This document shows positions 8,344 through 17,532 of a stretch of 64,000 nucleotides of DNA, one piece after another. A model generated the notes under the pieces. That model saw only the letters and a program-made list of their open reading frames with translations. It was not told where the DNA came from and searched no databases. Each line of letters opens with the position of its first letter. Position 1 is the first letter of the stretch. This DNA comes from Qipengyuania sp. SS22 (GTDB taxonomy: Bacteria > Pseudomonadota > Alphaproteobacteria > Sphingomonadales > Sphingomonadaceae): contig NZ_CP107048.1 in the NCBI RefSeq assembly GCF_025736935.1, positions 1,935,501 through 1,999,500 of the forward strand. The letters are read 5' to 3'. Both the position numbers and the translations under genes were made by a program.

Positions 8344-10671
8344 TCAGTCGCCGAAGCGCGCGGTCAGCTGCACGCCGAAGAAGCGCGGTTCCGCCGGGAT
8401 GAAGGTCGGGATGCCGAAGGCGCCGCCGGTATTGCCCGCATCGAGCAGATATTCTTCGTCGAAGGCGTTGCGGATGAATCCGGCGATCTCGTAGCGGTCA
8501 TCGGCGAAGCTCACCCCCGCGCGGGCATTCACCAGCGTGACCGGGCCTTGCGAGGTCAGTTCGCTATTGGGCACTTCAAAGTAGATTCGGCTGCGATGTG
8601 TGATGCTGGGCGTGGCGAACAACCTTGTCCCGCCGCCCAGCGGGTAGTCGACCGTGAAGCCCGCCGCCGCCTGCCATTCGGGCTGCAGACGGAAACGCGC
8701 ACCCGAAAATTCGGGCGCGAAGCTGTTATCCTCGTCGATCCCGCCATCGATATAACCGACATTGCCGAAGAAGCTCAGCCAGTCGGTCGCCTCGACCGCG
8801 ATTTCGGCCTCGACCCCGAGATTGGATGCCGATCCCGCGCTCTGGGTGATGAAACCGCCGGTCGGATTGCCATTGTCGTCGAGCTCCTCGACCGAGACCT
8901 GGAAGTTGTCATAGACCTGGTAATAGACACCCAGCGAACCCGAAACGCCGCCGCTGGCGAGCTTGATGCCGCCCTCGTAATTCCACACCGTTTCTTCGGG
9001 CACCAACTGCAGCGCGATCGACTGCTGCACCACCGGCGAGCGGCGCCCCTTGGAGACGGTGGCGAAGACGTTCACATCGGGGGTGATGCGATAGAGCACG
9101 TTGAAACGCGGCAGCCACGCATCGAAGCTCTCTTCACCGGTGAAGGTCTCGCGATTGGTATCGACCTGCCCCGGGATCAGCGGTGCGCCGGAAAGCACTG
9201 CATCGGGCACCACGGTGCGATAGGCCGAGCTGCGGTCTTCCGAGATATAGCGCAGGCCCGCCGTCAGCTCGAGCGAGTCGCTGGCGAGGAAGGTGACATC
9301 GGCGAAGACCGAATAGCTGTCGTTCTGGCCCTGATTCTCGAACAGCGAGGCATAGGGGATGGCTGTGGCCGCGCCGCCCGTCACTAGCGCTGTGACTCCG
9401 GTGGCGGGCACGCTGCCATCGGGGGCGACACAGGGAACGCCCGGGACCAGCGGCGCGCCGAACAGCGTGGTCAGGCACTGCAGGAAGGTGCCTTCCTCGG
9501 TCGCGAAGGGGACGTTCTGCAAGCCGTCTTCGGTAAAGTAGTTCCACCCGAACGACCCGCGTAGGTTGGACCCGGCATAGCTGAAGCGGCCTTCATGGCT
9601 GAACTGATGGCCCTGCGCGATCTCGGCGAATTCGAGGAACGGCGCCGCCGAACCGTCGGCATCGAACACCTCTGCGCTGTCGAACTCGCGATAGCCATTG
9701 ACCGTGGTGAAGGTCCAGTCGTCGGCAAACTGATATTCGGCAGTCAGATTCACATCGTACACTTCGCGGTCCAGACCGAGCTGGTCATCGCCCAGCGCAG
9801 CAGCCCCGGCCGGATAGCCGCCCAGATTGGCATCCTCGAAGGCATTGCCCGCACCGCCCGGAGCGCCTGCGAAAGCGGGGAGCGTGCCCGAAATAAACGG
9901 CGTGCCACCATTGCGCTGCTGATCATACGTGCCGATCAGGTCGATCGTCAGGTCACTGGTCGGCGTATAGCGCAGCGAGGCGCGCACCCCGAGCTGGTCC
10001 TGCGCATAAAGCTCTTCTTCCTGGTTCGGGCTGAGGTTTTCGACATAACCATCGCGTGTGCGCCATTCGAAGGCGACCCGGCCCGCCAGCACATCCGAGC
10101 CGGCATTGAGGAAGCCGCCGAGCAGCGTCTGGTCGAAATTGCCGTAACCGCCGGTGATCTCGCCCGAGAAACCTTCGCGCGGGCGCGCCGAGATGAGACT
10201 GATCGCGCCGACCGCAGAAGCGGTGCCGAACAGCGTTGCCTGCGGGCCCTTGATCACTTCGACGCGTTCGAGATCGTAGATCGTCTGGTACGAACCGCGC
10301 GAGCGCGAGATATCGACGCCGTTATAATAGAGCGTGACACGCGGCCCCTGCTGCGACGAACCGGAATCCGAGGTGATCCCGCGGATCACGATGCCGGGAT
10401 TGTTGGCGCTCTGCTCCTGAATGTTGAGCCCGGGGACGTAGTTCGACAGCTCGTCGAGGTCGGAAACACCGAGGTCCTCGATGCGTTCGCCGGTCACCGC
10501 CGAGATCGTGATCGGCACATCCTGCGCGCGCTGCTCGATCTTCTGCGAGGTGACGATAATCGTATTGCCCGTGACGATGGCGTCGGGTTCGGGCTGCCCC
10601 TGCGCCAGCAGCGGAGCGGGAACGAGAGCAATGGAAGCAAGCAAGGCGCTGCGAAGAGCTGGAAATGTCAT
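8344..10671 (-). CDS. TonB-dependent outer-membrane receptor
   Basis: Outer-membrane beta-barrel of 775 aa that imports a ligand using energy from TonB-ExbBD. The signal peptide is MTFPALRSALLASIALVPAPLLAQ. The plug domain (about 40-165) starts IIVTSQKIEQRAQDVPITIS and contains IRGITSDSGSSQQGPRVTLY and VEVIKGPQATLFGTASAVGA. The barrel runs to a C-terminal aromatic end EPRFFGVQLTARFGD. The QDVPI-type plug is common in the large sphingomonad receptor expansions whose ligands (iron chelates, sugars, aromatic or lignin-derived compounds) are mostly unknown, and no neighbour points to one. The ATG at 10671 puts the signal peptide first. Confidence 0.93.
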   Translation of the reverse strand: MTFPALRSALLASIALVPAPLLAQGQPEPDAIVTGNTIIVTSQKIEQRAQDVPITISAVTGERIEDLGVSDLDELSNYVPGLNIQEQSANNPGIVIRGITSDSGSSQQGPRVTLYYNGVDISRSRGSYQTIYDLERVEVIKGPQATLFGTASAVGAISLISARPREGFSGEITGGYGNFDQTLLGGFLNAGSDVLAGRVAFEWRTRDGYVENLSPNQEEELYAQDQLGVRASLRYTPTSDLTIDLIGTYDQQRNGGTPFISGTLPAFAGAPGGAGNAFEDANLGGYPAGAAALGDDQLGLDREVYDVNLTAEYQFADDWTFTTVNGYREFDSAEVFDADGSAAPFLEFAEIAQGHQFSHEGRFSYAGSNLRGSFGWNYFTEDGLQNVPFATEEGTFLQCLTTLFGAPLVPGVPCVAPDGSVPATGVTALVTGGAATAIPYASLFENQGQNDSYSVFADVTFLASDSLELTAGLRYISEDRSSAYRTVVPDAVLSGAPLIPGQVDTNRETFTGEESFDAWLPRFNVLYRITPDVNVFATVSKGRRSPVVQQSIALQLVPEETVWNYEGGIKLASGGVSGSLGVYYQVYDNFQVSVEELDDNGNPTGGFITQSAGSASNLGVEAEIAVEATDWLSFFGNVGYIDGGIDEDNSFAPEFSGARFRLQPEWQAAAGFTVDYPLGGGTRLFATPSITHRSRIYFEVPNSELTSQGPVTLVNARAGVSFADDRYEIAGFIRNAFDEEYLLDAGNTGGAFGIPTFIPAEPRFFGVQLTARFGD

Positions 10672-10751
10672 GAAAGGCCCCTGGGTCGTTGGACTGGATT
10701 GCAACGCGCCCTAGCCTCGCCCTGTGACACACCGGCGGCGAAAGTCTTTCA

Positions 10752-10757
10752 ATTATA
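10752..10757 (-). promoter_or_regulatory. Consensus -10 box upstream of the TonB-dependent receptor gene
   Basis: A perfect TATAAT on the minus strand lies 81 bases before the receptor ATG in an AT-rich patch that is unusual for this GC-rich DNA. No good -35 box is visible at 16-18 bases (the hexamer there is CAATGG), which would fit an activator-dependent promoter. Confidence 0.4.
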
Positions 10758-10826
10758 AGAAGGAATTGGGACCGCCATTGGACATCGGGCGACCGCGCAC
10801 CCGGTCGGGGCAGCCGAAAGCGGCGA

Positions 10827-11294
10827 CTAGGCCAGATGCGCGTCGGCGATCGCCACGGCCAGCGCATCGGCGGCATCCGCCCCCGCAATCTGCGCACCCG
10901 GCAACAGCACCTTGAGCATCGCCTGCACCTGCGTCTTGTCCGCCGCGCCGGTGCCGACAACGGCCTTCTTGACCAGCCGTGCGGCGTGTTCGTTCACTGC
11001 CAGCCCCGCCGTCCCGCAGGCCGCCAGCACGCAGCCGCGCGCCTGCGCCAGCTTCAAAGTCGATTGCGGGTTCTTGTTGACGAAAACCTCTTCCGCCGCA
11101 GCGCGGTCGGGCCGGTGCGTGGCGATGACCTCCGCCAGCGCTGCCTGCAAACCCGCCAGCCGCTGCGCCATCGGCGCCTTCGCATCGGTCGGCACCTGGC
11201 CATTGGCAACATGCGCAATCCGCGATCCCTCGGCGCGGATGACGCCCCAGCCGGTACAGCTGAGCGAAGGGTCGAGGCCGAGAATAAGCGTCAT
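10827..11294 (-). CDS. ruvC: Holliday junction resolvase RuvC
   Basis: Endonuclease that cuts Holliday junctions made during recombination, with RuvAB. The 155 aa open with LILGLDPSLSCTGWGVI, containing the first catalytic Asp (Asp7). The other acidic residues are at AAEEVFVNKNPQSTLKLAQA (Glu near 67) and GADAADALAVAIADA near the C-terminus. The shape and length are standard. ruvA and ruvB are not in the visible stretch; the gene lies 52 bases downstream of the YebC-family gene, which is a common neighbour of ruvC. Confidence 0.95.
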   Translation of the reverse strand: MTLILGLDPSLSCTGWGVIRAEGSRIAHVANGQVPTDAKAPMAQRLAGLQAALAEVIATHRPDRAAAEEVFVNKNPQSTLKLAQARGCVLAACGTAGLAVNEHAARLVKKAVVGTGAADKTQVQAMLKVLLPGAQIAGADAADALAVAIADAHLA

Positions 11295-11346
11295 CGACCC
11301 GTGCCGCAGGATGTCCGCCGGGACCGGAGGCGCACCCCGCGAAGGC

Positions 11347-12093
11347 TCATCCCTCGAGCTTATCCATCACCTCGTCGGAGATGTCGTAATTGCCCCACAC
11401 GGTCTGGACATCGTCATCATCGTCGAGCGCGTCGATCAGCTTGAGCAGCGTGCTCGCGGTCTTTTCGTCCATGTCGACGGTGAGGTTGGGCTTCCACGCC
11501 AGCTTGACCGTTTCGGCCTCGCCCAGCGCCTTCTCGAGATCGGCGGCAACCTGGTGGAGGTCTTCGGCGGCGGTCCAGATCTCGTGGCCGTCATCGCTCG
11601 AGGCGATATCTTCCGCGCCCGCTTCCATCGCCGCTTCGAGGACCTTTTCCTCGCCACCCGCCTCGGCGGGATAGAAGATGAAGCCGAGCCGGTCGAAGCC
11701 ATGCGCGACGCTGCCCTCGGTACCGAGATTGCCGCCGTTCTTGCTGAAGGCGGTGCGTACGGCGGTGGCGGTGCGGTTGCGGTTGTCGGTCAGCGCTTCG
11801 ACGATGATCGCGCTGCCACCCGGGCCATAGCCTTCGTAGCGCACTTCTTCGTAGCTCTCGCCGTCCTGCGCGCTGGCCTTGTCGATCGCGCGCTGGATAT
11901 TGTCCTTGGGCATCGACTGCGCTTTGGCGGCATTGACCGCCAGCCGCAGGCGCGGGTTCATGTCGGGATCGGGCATGCCCATTTTGGCCGCGACGGTGAT
12001 TTCGCGGCTGAGCTTGGAAAACATCGCGCTGCGCTTCTTGTCCTGCGCGCCCTTGCGATGCATGATGTTCTTGAATTTGGAATGACCGGCCAT
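11347..12093 (-). CDS. YebC/TACO1-family translation or transcription factor
   Basis: Cytoplasmic protein of 248 aa beginning [22 protein letters not shown], the hallmark of the YebC/PmpR family. It also has [18 protein letters not shown] [16 protein letters not shown] (about 60-75) and [23 protein letters not shown] (about 90-112). Family members have been described as transcription regulators (PmpR) and more recently as factors that relieve ribosome stalling at proline tracts; the sequence alone does not decide. The acidic C-terminus [21 protein letters not shown] is usual. It is upstream of ruvC on the same strand. Confidence 0.94.
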   Translation of the reverse strand: MAGHSKFKNIMHRKGAQDKKRSAMFSKLSREITVAAKMGMPDPDMNPRLRLAVNAAKAQSMPKDNIQRAIDKASAQDGESYEEVRYEGYGPGGSAIIVEALTDNRNRTATAVRTAFSKNGGNLGTEGSVAHGFDRLGFIFYPAEAGGEEKVLEAAMEAGAEDIASSDDGHEIWTAAEDLHQVAADLEKALGEAETVKLAWKPNLTVDMDEKTASTLLKLIDALDDDDDVQTVWGNYDISDEVMDKLEG

Positions 12094-12146
12094 GGTTTCG
12101 CTTTGCGTAGCTAAAATGGTTGGAATCAGAGGGTCGCCTTAGCCTC

Positions 12147-12881
12147 ATGCACGCCGCAACGACAAGCCTTGCGCCCGCGAATTCGATGCGCGGCGAATGG
12201 ACGCAATTCGCCGCTTTCCTAAAGCGGCCAACCTTGCCCGCACGCGCGCCGATGCCGCGGCTGGCGAGCCTCGGTGCCGTATGGCGGCTGTTCGTGCTCG
12301 ATCTGGCGGTGATGGGCGCGTTGCTCGGGATTGCCGGGCTGGTCATGGCGACCGGTATCACCATGCCCGAAACCGCATTAGCGGGGATCGAAATCGGTCC
12401 GGCGGTGGTGTTCGCGGTGGTGGTCTTCGCTCCACTGGTGGAAGAGATCGCGTTTCGCGGCTGGCTGTCGGGTCGGCCTGGCCATGTGCTGGCGCTGATC
12501 GTCCTGCTGGGCGCCGCATTTGCCGCCATCGCGCTGAGCGGTAGCGGGACGATCTACGCTGCGCTCGTCGGGGGAGCCGGGGCGCTGGCCGCGCTGGCGA
12601 TCCTCTTCGCGCTGCGCAGGCGGCCCGCCATGGGCTGGTTCGCGCGCTTCTTTCCCGTATGGTTCTGGCTGAGCACGCTGGCTTTTGCGAGCGTCCATCT
12701 GTTCAATTTCCCTGCCGAGGACATGGCAATGGCGCTGCCGCTGGTCCTGCCGCAATTCGCGACCGGGACCATGCTCGGCTATCTGCGCGTCCACTACGGC
12801 CTATGGGCCAGCGTGCTGCTGCACCTATTGCACAATGGCGCGTTCATTTCGCTGGTGCTGCTGGCGGGCAGCGCGGGCTAG
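12147..12881 (+). CDS. CPBP-family intramembrane metalloprotease
   Basis: Integral membrane protein of 244 aa in the CPBP (CaaX protease and bacteriocin-processing, Abi) family. Motif 1, EEIAFRGWLSG, follows the third helix (about residue 98), motif 2 is LAFASVHLFNF (about 180) and motif 3 LLHLLHNGAF near the C-terminus, so the Glu-Glu, Arg, His and His-Asn residues are all kept. Roughly seven membrane segments are visible. The substrate is unknown. I use the ATG at 12147, with AGAGGG about 14 bases upstream; an in-frame TTG at 12120 would add nine residues. It is divergent from the YebC gene. Confidence 0.85.
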   Translation: MHAATTSLAPANSMRGEWTQFAAFLKRPTLPARAPMPRLASLGAVWRLFVLDLAVMGALLGIAGLVMATGITMPETALAGIEIGPAVVFAVVVFAPLVEEIAFRGWLSGRPGHVLALIVLLGAAFAAIALSGSGTIYAALVGGAGALAALAILFALRRRPAMGWFARFFPVWFWLSTLAFASVHLFNFPAEDMAMALPLVLPQFATGTMLGYLRVHYGLWASVLLHLLHNGAFISLVLLAGSAG

Positions 12882-12882
12882 C

Positions 12883-13230
12883 TCAGATCTTCACTGCGGT
12901 ACCGCTGGCGCTGACCATCAGCATCGAGCCGGTGTCACCGATGACCTCGTAATCGAGATCGACCCCGACCACCGCATTGCCGCCGAGCGCACCGCATTCG
13001 GCCTGTACTTCCTGGATCGCCTGTTCGCGCGCGTCGCGCAGGATGCGCTCGTAACTGCCCGAACGCCCGCCGACGATATCGCGGATATTGGCGAACAGGT
13101 CGCGGAAGAGGTTGGCGCCCACGATCACCTCGCCGGTGACGATGCCGAGATAATCCTGGATCGGCCGCCCTTCGATGGTCGGCGTGGTCGTCACGATGAT
13201 CCCGCGGGCATCTTTCCAGGGGCTGGGCAT
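12883..13230 (-). CDS. YbjQ-family (UPF0145) protein
   Basis: Small cytoplasmic protein of 115 aa with the YbjQ/UPF0145 pattern: [24 protein letters not shown] at the start, [24 protein letters not shown] in the middle and [31 protein letters not shown] at the end. The family forms pentameric rings in crystal structures and has been called heavy-metal-binding, but its biological role is unknown. One Cys (Cys81, in the stretch just before [10 protein letters not shown]) is present. Its stop lies one base after that of the convergent CPBP gene, so the two ends abut. Confidence 0.88.
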   Translation of the reverse strand: MPSPWKDARGIIVTTTPTIEGRPIQDYLGIVTGEVIVGANLFRDLFANIRDIVGGRSGSYERILRDAREQAIQEVQAECGALGGNAVVGVDLDYEVIGDTGSMLMVSASGTAVKI

Positions 13231-13282
13231 GTCCTCATTCTCCTCCAGGTGTATTATGAATGTAGGGCACGCTCCGTCGGAA

Positions 13283-13519
13283 TCAACCCATGCCGAGAGC
13301 GGCCTTGTAGGTGTCGAGGATGGTTTCCTGTTCGCTGCGCTCGTCGGGCTTCATCTTCCGCAGGCGGATGATCTGCCGCATGATCTTGGTGTCGTAGCCC
13401 ACCGCCTTCGATTCCGCGTAAACGTCGCGAATGTCGTCGGCGATGCCCTTCTTCTCTTCCTCGAGGCGCTCGATACGCTCGATCAGCAGGCGCAGGCGGT
13501 CGTCGGTGGCTTCGGCCAT
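13283..13519 (-). CDS. DUF2312 (UPF0335) family protein
   Basis: Helical cytoplasmic protein of 78 aa. Residues 5-30 ([20 protein letters not shown]) form a clear coiled coil, followed by [20 protein letters not shown], the diagnostic stretch of DUF2312, and [16 protein letters not shown]. This GapR-like family in alphaproteobacteria includes the Caulobacter chromosome-structuring protein GapR, a dimer that binds overtwisted AT-rich DNA ahead of replication forks. The match in length and in the LEEEKK, VYAEAK-like and IIRLRK blocks makes GapR-like DNA binding likely. It is flanked by DUF1244 and YbjQ genes on the same strand. Confidence 0.92.
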   Translation of the reverse strand: MAEATDDRLRLLIERIERLEEEKKGIADDIRDVYAESKAVGYDTKIMRQIIRLRKMKPDERSEQETILDTYKAALGMG

Positions 13520-13600
13520 GGTCGGGTGTACTCCGGTAAAATGAGAATCGGTTGACGGCTCGATAGCCAGCCAGCCTGCGCGGGTGAAGGCGGCGACTCG

Positions 13601-13915
13601 TTACTCCACGCGATTTTTCGCGACGCTCGCTTCCATGAGCGCCAATTGCTCTTCGGTCGCGGGCGTCTGCCGGGTGGCCTTCCATTCATCCTGCGGCATG
13701 CCGTGGATCAGCTCGCGCGCGGCCAGCTTGTCGCCTTCGAACCCCGCCTCGCGGATCCAGTCGGCGAGGCAATTGCGGCAGAAGCCCGCCAGCCCCATCA
13801 TCTCGATGTTCTGCGCGTCGTGGCGATGACGCAAATGGCGCACCAGCCGGCGGAACGCTGCCGCCGCTACGGCATCGGGCAAATCGTCAAGCGGGTCGCG
13901 TGCATTCGTTATCAT
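13601..13915 (-). CDS. DUF1244 family protein
   Basis: A 104-aa soluble protein of the DUF1244 family, which has a known alphaproteobacterial structure but no assigned function. The signature is RHRHDAQNIEMMGLAGFCRNCLADWIREA (about 30-58), with two cysteines spaced Cys-X-X-Cys, followed by GDKLAARELIHGMPQDEWKA. The C-terminus is polar and probably a helix. The ATG at 13915 gives the family length. The gene is divergent from pyk, and its downstream neighbour is the DUF2312 gene 82 bases away, so the small genes here may form one unit. Confidence 0.88.
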   Translation of the reverse strand: MITNARDPLDDLPDAVAAAAFRRLVRHLRHRHDAQNIEMMGLAGFCRNCLADWIREAGFEGDKLAARELIHGMPQDEWKATRQTPATEEQLALMEASVAKNRVE

Positions 13916-13958
13916 GATCGTATGGTCCTTGCTTTGTCGCACACCGCTGCCATAGGCG

Positions 13959-15431
13959 ATGTCCATGGCCAACCCCGCTCCCAAGCTCGATCCGCGCGGC
14001 CGCAAGGTCAAGATCCTCGCCACCGTCGGTCCGGCAAGCCGTTCGCCAGAAATGCTCGCCCGCCTGTTCAAGGCCGGGGTCGACGCCTTCCGCGTCAATA
14101 TGAGCCATGGCGAACATGCCGACCATGCGCAGACGATCGAGACGATCCGCGCGCTGGAAAAGCAGTTCCGGCGCCCGATCGCGATCCTTGCCGATCTGCA
14201 GGGTCCCAAGCTGCGCGTGGGCAAGTTCAAGGACGGGCAGGCGGTGATCCGCCACTCGGGCCATTTCACGCTCGACCGCAATCCCGAGCCGGGCGACGAA
14301 ACCCGCGTCGAACTGCCGCATCCCGAACTGTTCGGCCTGCTCGAAAAAGGGCAGCGGCTGCTGATCAACGACGGCAAGATCCGTCTCAGGGTAATCAGCG
14401 CGGATGCGGACACAATCCACTGTTCGGCCGAAGTCGGCGGGGTGATCTCCGACCGCAAGGGCGTCAATGTGCCCGATGCCGAAGTGCCGATCCCCGCGCT
14501 GACCGACAAGGACCGCAAGGACTTGGCTTTTGCAGTGGCAAAGGGGGTCGACTGGATCGGCCTCAGCTTCGTCCAGCGCCCCGAGGATCTGGCCGAAGCG
14601 CGCCGGTTGATGGGCGGGCAGGCCTCGCTCTGCGCCAAGATCGAGAAACCCAATGCGGTAAGCCGCCTGGCCGAGATCATCGAGGCATCGGACGGGATCA
14701 TGGTTGCGCGCGGCGATCTGGGGGTCGAGCTGGAACCGCAGGAAGTCCCGCCGCTGCAGAAGCGGATCGTCAACGAGACGCGTCTCAAGGGCAAGCCGGT
14801 GATCGTGGCGACGCAGATGCTCGAAAGCATGATCGAAAGCCCCGCCCCGACCCGCGCCGAGGTCTCCGACGTCGCCAATGCGGTCTATGACGGCGCCGAT
14901 TGCGTCATGCTCTCGGCCGAAACCGCCGCGGGCGACTGGCCCGAGGAAGCGGTGACGATCATGCACAAGATCGCGCGCCAGGTGGAACGCGACGAGGCCT
15001 ATATCGAACGCGTGCGCCTGCTCGACACGCCGCCCGATTCGACCACTGCCGATGCGCTCGCACATGCCTGCATGACCGTGGCCGACACGGTGCCGGTCAG
15101 CGCGATCACGGTCTTCACCGGGTCCGGCTCGACTGCAAGGCGCGTGGCGCGCGAACGCCCCAGCGTGCCCATGCTGGTGTTGACGCCCAGCATGAGGACC
15201 GCGCGCCGGCTGGGCCTGCTGTGGGGCGCGCATGCGGTGGCGACCAAGGATATCGGCAGCTTCGAAGAGATGATCGCCAAGGGCAAGCGCATGGCGCTGC
15301 GTCATGGCTTTGCCGAGGCGGGCAGCAAGCTGATCGCGCTTGCCGGGGTCCCCTTCGGCACGCCGGGATCGACCAACCTGCTCCATGTCGTCACCATCAG
15401 CGGCGACGAACTGGACAAGCACGACGACTAA
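13959..15431 (+). CDS. pyk: Pyruvate kinase
   Basis: Converts phosphoenolpyruvate and ADP to pyruvate and ATP, the last step of glycolysis. The 490 aa show the usual order: VKILATVGPASRSPEMLARL start, FRVNMSHGEHADH (about 46-58), ILADLQGPKLRVGKF (about 74-88), B domain around 95-180, the catalytic-Lys signature ASLCAKIEKPNAVSRLAEI (about 223-240), MVARGDLGVELE, and VIVATQMLESMIESPAPTRAEVSDVANAV (about 285-312). The C-terminal allosteric domain ends KHDD. Two in-frame ATGs lie at 13959 and 13965, and either could be used. Confidence 0.96.
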   Translation: MSMANPAPKLDPRGRKVKILATVGPASRSPEMLARLFKAGVDAFRVNMSHGEHADHAQTIETIRALEKQFRRPIAILADLQGPKLRVGKFKDGQAVIRHSGHFTLDRNPEPGDETRVELPHPELFGLLEKGQRLLINDGKIRLRVISADADTIHCSAEVGGVISDRKGVNVPDAEVPIPALTDKDRKDLAFAVAKGVDWIGLSFVQRPEDLAEARRLMGGQASLCAKIEKPNAVSRLAEIIEASDGIMVARGDLGVELEPQEVPPLQKRIVNETRLKGKPVIVATQMLESMIESPAPTRAEVSDVANAVYDGADCVMLSAETAAGDWPEEAVTIMHKIARQVERDEAYIERVRLLDTPPDSTTADALAHACMTVADTVPVSAITVFTGSGSTARRVARERPSVPMLVLTPSMRTARRLGLLWGAHAVATKDIGSFEEMIAKGKRMALRHGFAEAGSKLIALAGVPFGTPGSTNLLHVVTISGDELDKHDD

Positions 15432-15474
15432 CCGCGGCTGGCAGGCGCGTTCTGCCCCCACCAGCCGCATCGGC

Positions 15475-15774
15475 TCAACCGCCGAGCGCGAGAAAGGCGA
15501 TCACCCCCAGCGACAAGATGCTGCCGAGGATGATCGCAGCCAGTTCGACCGCGCCCAGTCGGTCGATATGCTCGGACCGGAAAGCGCGGTATTGCTGGCG
15601 TAGCTCATCCTTGCTCGACAGGCTGGCGACTTCGAAGGCCGAAGCTTCCTTGGTGAACCAGCGTTTGAGATCGGCCAGTTCGGTTTCGGCGATCTCGGGA
15701 TAACGCAGCAGCAGTGCCTCGATCTGGTCGAAGCGATCGTGGACGGCGGTGGCGCCGTCGGTGGAACGTGTCAT
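15475..15774 (-). CDS. Hypothetical protein with a C-terminal membrane anchor
   Basis: I do not recognise the 99-aa product. Residues 1-70 are charged and helical (FDQIEALLLRYPEIAETELADLKRWF), and residues 73-97 form one hydrophobic helix (AAIILGSILSLGVIAFLALGG), so it is probably a tail-anchored inner-membrane protein with its bulk in the cytoplasm. The N-terminal half recalls the anti-sigma-like or zinc-finger-less small proteins near ECF operons, but no sigma factor is nearby and no Cys-His cluster is present. It is convergent with pyk. Confidence 0.7.
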   Translation of the reverse strand: MTRSTDGATAVHDRFDQIEALLLRYPEIAETELADLKRWFTKEASAFEVASLSSKDELRQQYRAFRSEHIDRLGAVELAAIILGSILSLGVIAFLALGG

Positions 15775-15828
15775 GGTATATATCCTGTCTGAAACGGAAA
15801 GACGCGCCGGTCGCGGGCGCGTGGCGGT

Positions 15829-16191
15829 TCAGATCAGGTGCGGGGGTCCGCGAGCGTCGGCGATCGACTGGGGCGGTGGCCGCCGCGGTGGGCCGCGAAC
15901 ACGATGTGCCGCCCAGCGCTGGAGTGAGATCGGCCCTGCATCGAGCGCGAGCGGGGGACGTGTCCGTGCAAGGGCCGCATAGGTTTTCGGACAGGGGGCT
16001 GCGACGGTGCAGACCAGCCCCGCCTCCCCTTCACGCGGCGGGAGCGTAACCTCTGCAGTTGCAGCACTGAACACCGGGCCGCGACCGCGGTCGAGGGATA
16101 TCGGCTGATGCGGCAAGGCCTGCGCACACAGGACCGCCAGCAACAGCGCGACGCACGCGCGCAAGGGCCATCGGTAGAGTGCAGCAAGCAT
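15829..16191 (-). CDS. Possible small secreted protein, 120 aa
   Basis: The first 25 residues (LYRWPLRACVALLLAVLCAQA) look like a signal peptide or a membrane anchor. The rest is rich in Pro, Arg and Ala with two cysteines (VCTVAAPCPKTY, around 60-68) and no family I know. The Shine-Dalgarno site is weak, and the Pro/Arg-rich C-terminus (PPRRPPPQS) is what a non-coding frame in GC-rich DNA can look like. I keep it because otherwise a stretch of about 450 bases would be empty, and because of the plausible signal sequence. Confidence 0.45.
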   Translation of the reverse strand: MLAALYRWPLRACVALLLAVLCAQALPHQPISLDRGRGPVFSAATAEVTLPPREGEAGLVCTVAAPCPKTYAALARTRPPLALDAGPISLQRWAAHRVRGPPRRPPPQSIADARGPPHLI

Positions 16192-16223
16192 GATGGCGGA
16201 GAGTTAGGCGTAGCGCCTGCCCG

Positions 16224-17519
16224 CTACAAGAGCGCGGCCCGTTCCTTCATGATGCGCTTGCTGCGCGCATCGACCAGCCGGAACGCCTTGAACACGGGAA
16301 AGCCGCGGTCGGTGCGGCCTTCGTGGCCGAGCAGCCAGAGCTGCTGGTAGAACCAGTAGATCCCCGCGAAACCGCTGATCGCCTTCACCACGCCGAACCG
16401 CTTGAGGAAGCCAAGCCACCCGGGCAGAAGCTCAAGGCTGTCTTCGTAGCGCGCCAGTTCGTCGGCACCCTTCAGCAGCTGCGCGGGCGCATCGGTGTCG
16501 ACGCAGAGCGGGCGGCCCAGCCCGATCACATCCGCCGCCCCGCTGCCGAGCGCCTGTTCCATCGCGGCGCGGGTGCGGAAGCCCCCGGTGACCATCAGCG
16601 GGACCGAAACCTCGGCCTGCATCGCCTTGGCAAAATCGACGAAATAGGCTTCGCGCGCAGCGGTTGAGGGCGCGACCTGCGGCGCCTCTTCGGCTTCCTG
16701 CCCGGCGACACCCAGCAGTTTGGGCTGTTCGTAGGTGCCGCCCGAAATCTCGATCAGGTCGACCGATGCGGCCTCGAGCCACTGGACCACTTGCAGGCTG
16801 TCGGTGAAATCGAACCCGCCCTTCTGGAAATCGGCGCTGTTGAGCTTGACCGAGACGGGGAAGCCCGGCCCCACTGCCGCGCGCACTGCGGCGACGATCT
16901 CGAGGAGGAACCGCGCGCGGTTCTCCAGGCTGCCGCCATATTCGTCGGTCCGCCGGTTCACCCGCGGGGAGAGGAATTGCGAGACGAGATAGCCATGCGC
17001 ACCGTGCACCTGCACGCCGGTAAAGTCCGCATCCTTGCACGCACGCGCGGCCAGCGCCCAGCGCTCGACCAGATCGGCGATTTCCGTCTTGGTCAGCGGC
17101 GTCGGCTTGCCGAATTGCCCGCCGGGCAGCGCCACCGCGACATCGGAGGAAGACTTGGGATGCGCATTGACCACTTTCTGCGTCTGGCGCCCGCCATGGC
17201 TGATCTGCGCCCAGAAATGGTTGCCCTGCCGCGTCGCCGCAGTTGCCCAGCGGGCCAGCCGCGCCTGCATGTCGGCATCGGGTTCGCGGTCGATCACCAC
17301 ATTGCCGGGCCGTTCGAGATGGTCCGCATCGACGATGATATTGCCCGACAGAAGCATGCCCGACCCGCCATCGGCCCACAGGCCGTACAGCCGCTCGAGT
17401 TCGGGCGTGGGGCGCCCGTCGGGGGTGGCCAGCCCTTCGGTCATCGCCGCCTTCGCCAGCCGATTGGGCAGCACGGCGCCGCACGGCAATGTCAGTTCGG
17501 ATGCCAAAGTTACGGCCAT
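16224..17519 (-). CDS. Old Yellow Enzyme-family NADH:flavin oxidoreductase
   Basis: FMN-binding TIM-barrel oxidoreductase of 431 aa. Family marks include PNRLAKAAMTEGLATPDGRPT (about 18-38), FWAQISHGGRQTQ (about 100), DFTGVQVHGAHGYLVSQFLSPRVN (active-site His pair, about 180-205), RTDEYGGSLENRARFLLEIV and GADVIGLGRPLCVD (phosphate site, about 345). There is no C-terminal iron-sulfur and NAD domain, so it is not a 2,4-dienoyl-CoA reductase; the C-terminal 70 residues form a separate hydrophobic tail containing IYWFYQQLWLLG, which may touch the membrane. Substrate unknown. The upstream gltX stop is 13 bases from its start. Confidence 0.9.
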   Translation of the reverse strand: MAVTLASELTLPCGAVLPNRLAKAAMTEGLATPDGRPTPELERLYGLWADGGSGMLLSGNIIVDADHLERPGNVVIDREPDADMQARLARWATAATRQGNHFWAQISHGGRQTQKVVNAHPKSSSDVAVALPGGQFGKPTPLTKTEIADLVERWALAARACKDADFTGVQVHGAHGYLVSQFLSPRVNRRTDEYGGSLENRARFLLEIVAAVRAAVGPGFPVSVKLNSADFQKGGFDFTDSLQVVQWLEAASVDLIEISGGTYEQPKLLGVAGQEAEEAPQVAPSTAAREAYFVDFAKAMQAEVSVPLMVTGGFRTRAAMEQALGSGAADVIGLGRPLCVDTDAPAQLLKGADELARYEDSLELLPGWLGFLKRFGVVKAISGFAGIYWFYQQLWLLGHEGRTDRGFPVFKAFRLVDARSKRIMKERAALL

Positions 17520-17532
17520 GATCGCGTTTCCC

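Noticed and set aside
12120..12146. TTG start for the CPBP protease giving nine extra residues
   Set aside because: The extension MESEGRLSL is polar and lacks a ribosome-binding site at the right place; the ATG at 12147 is preferred.
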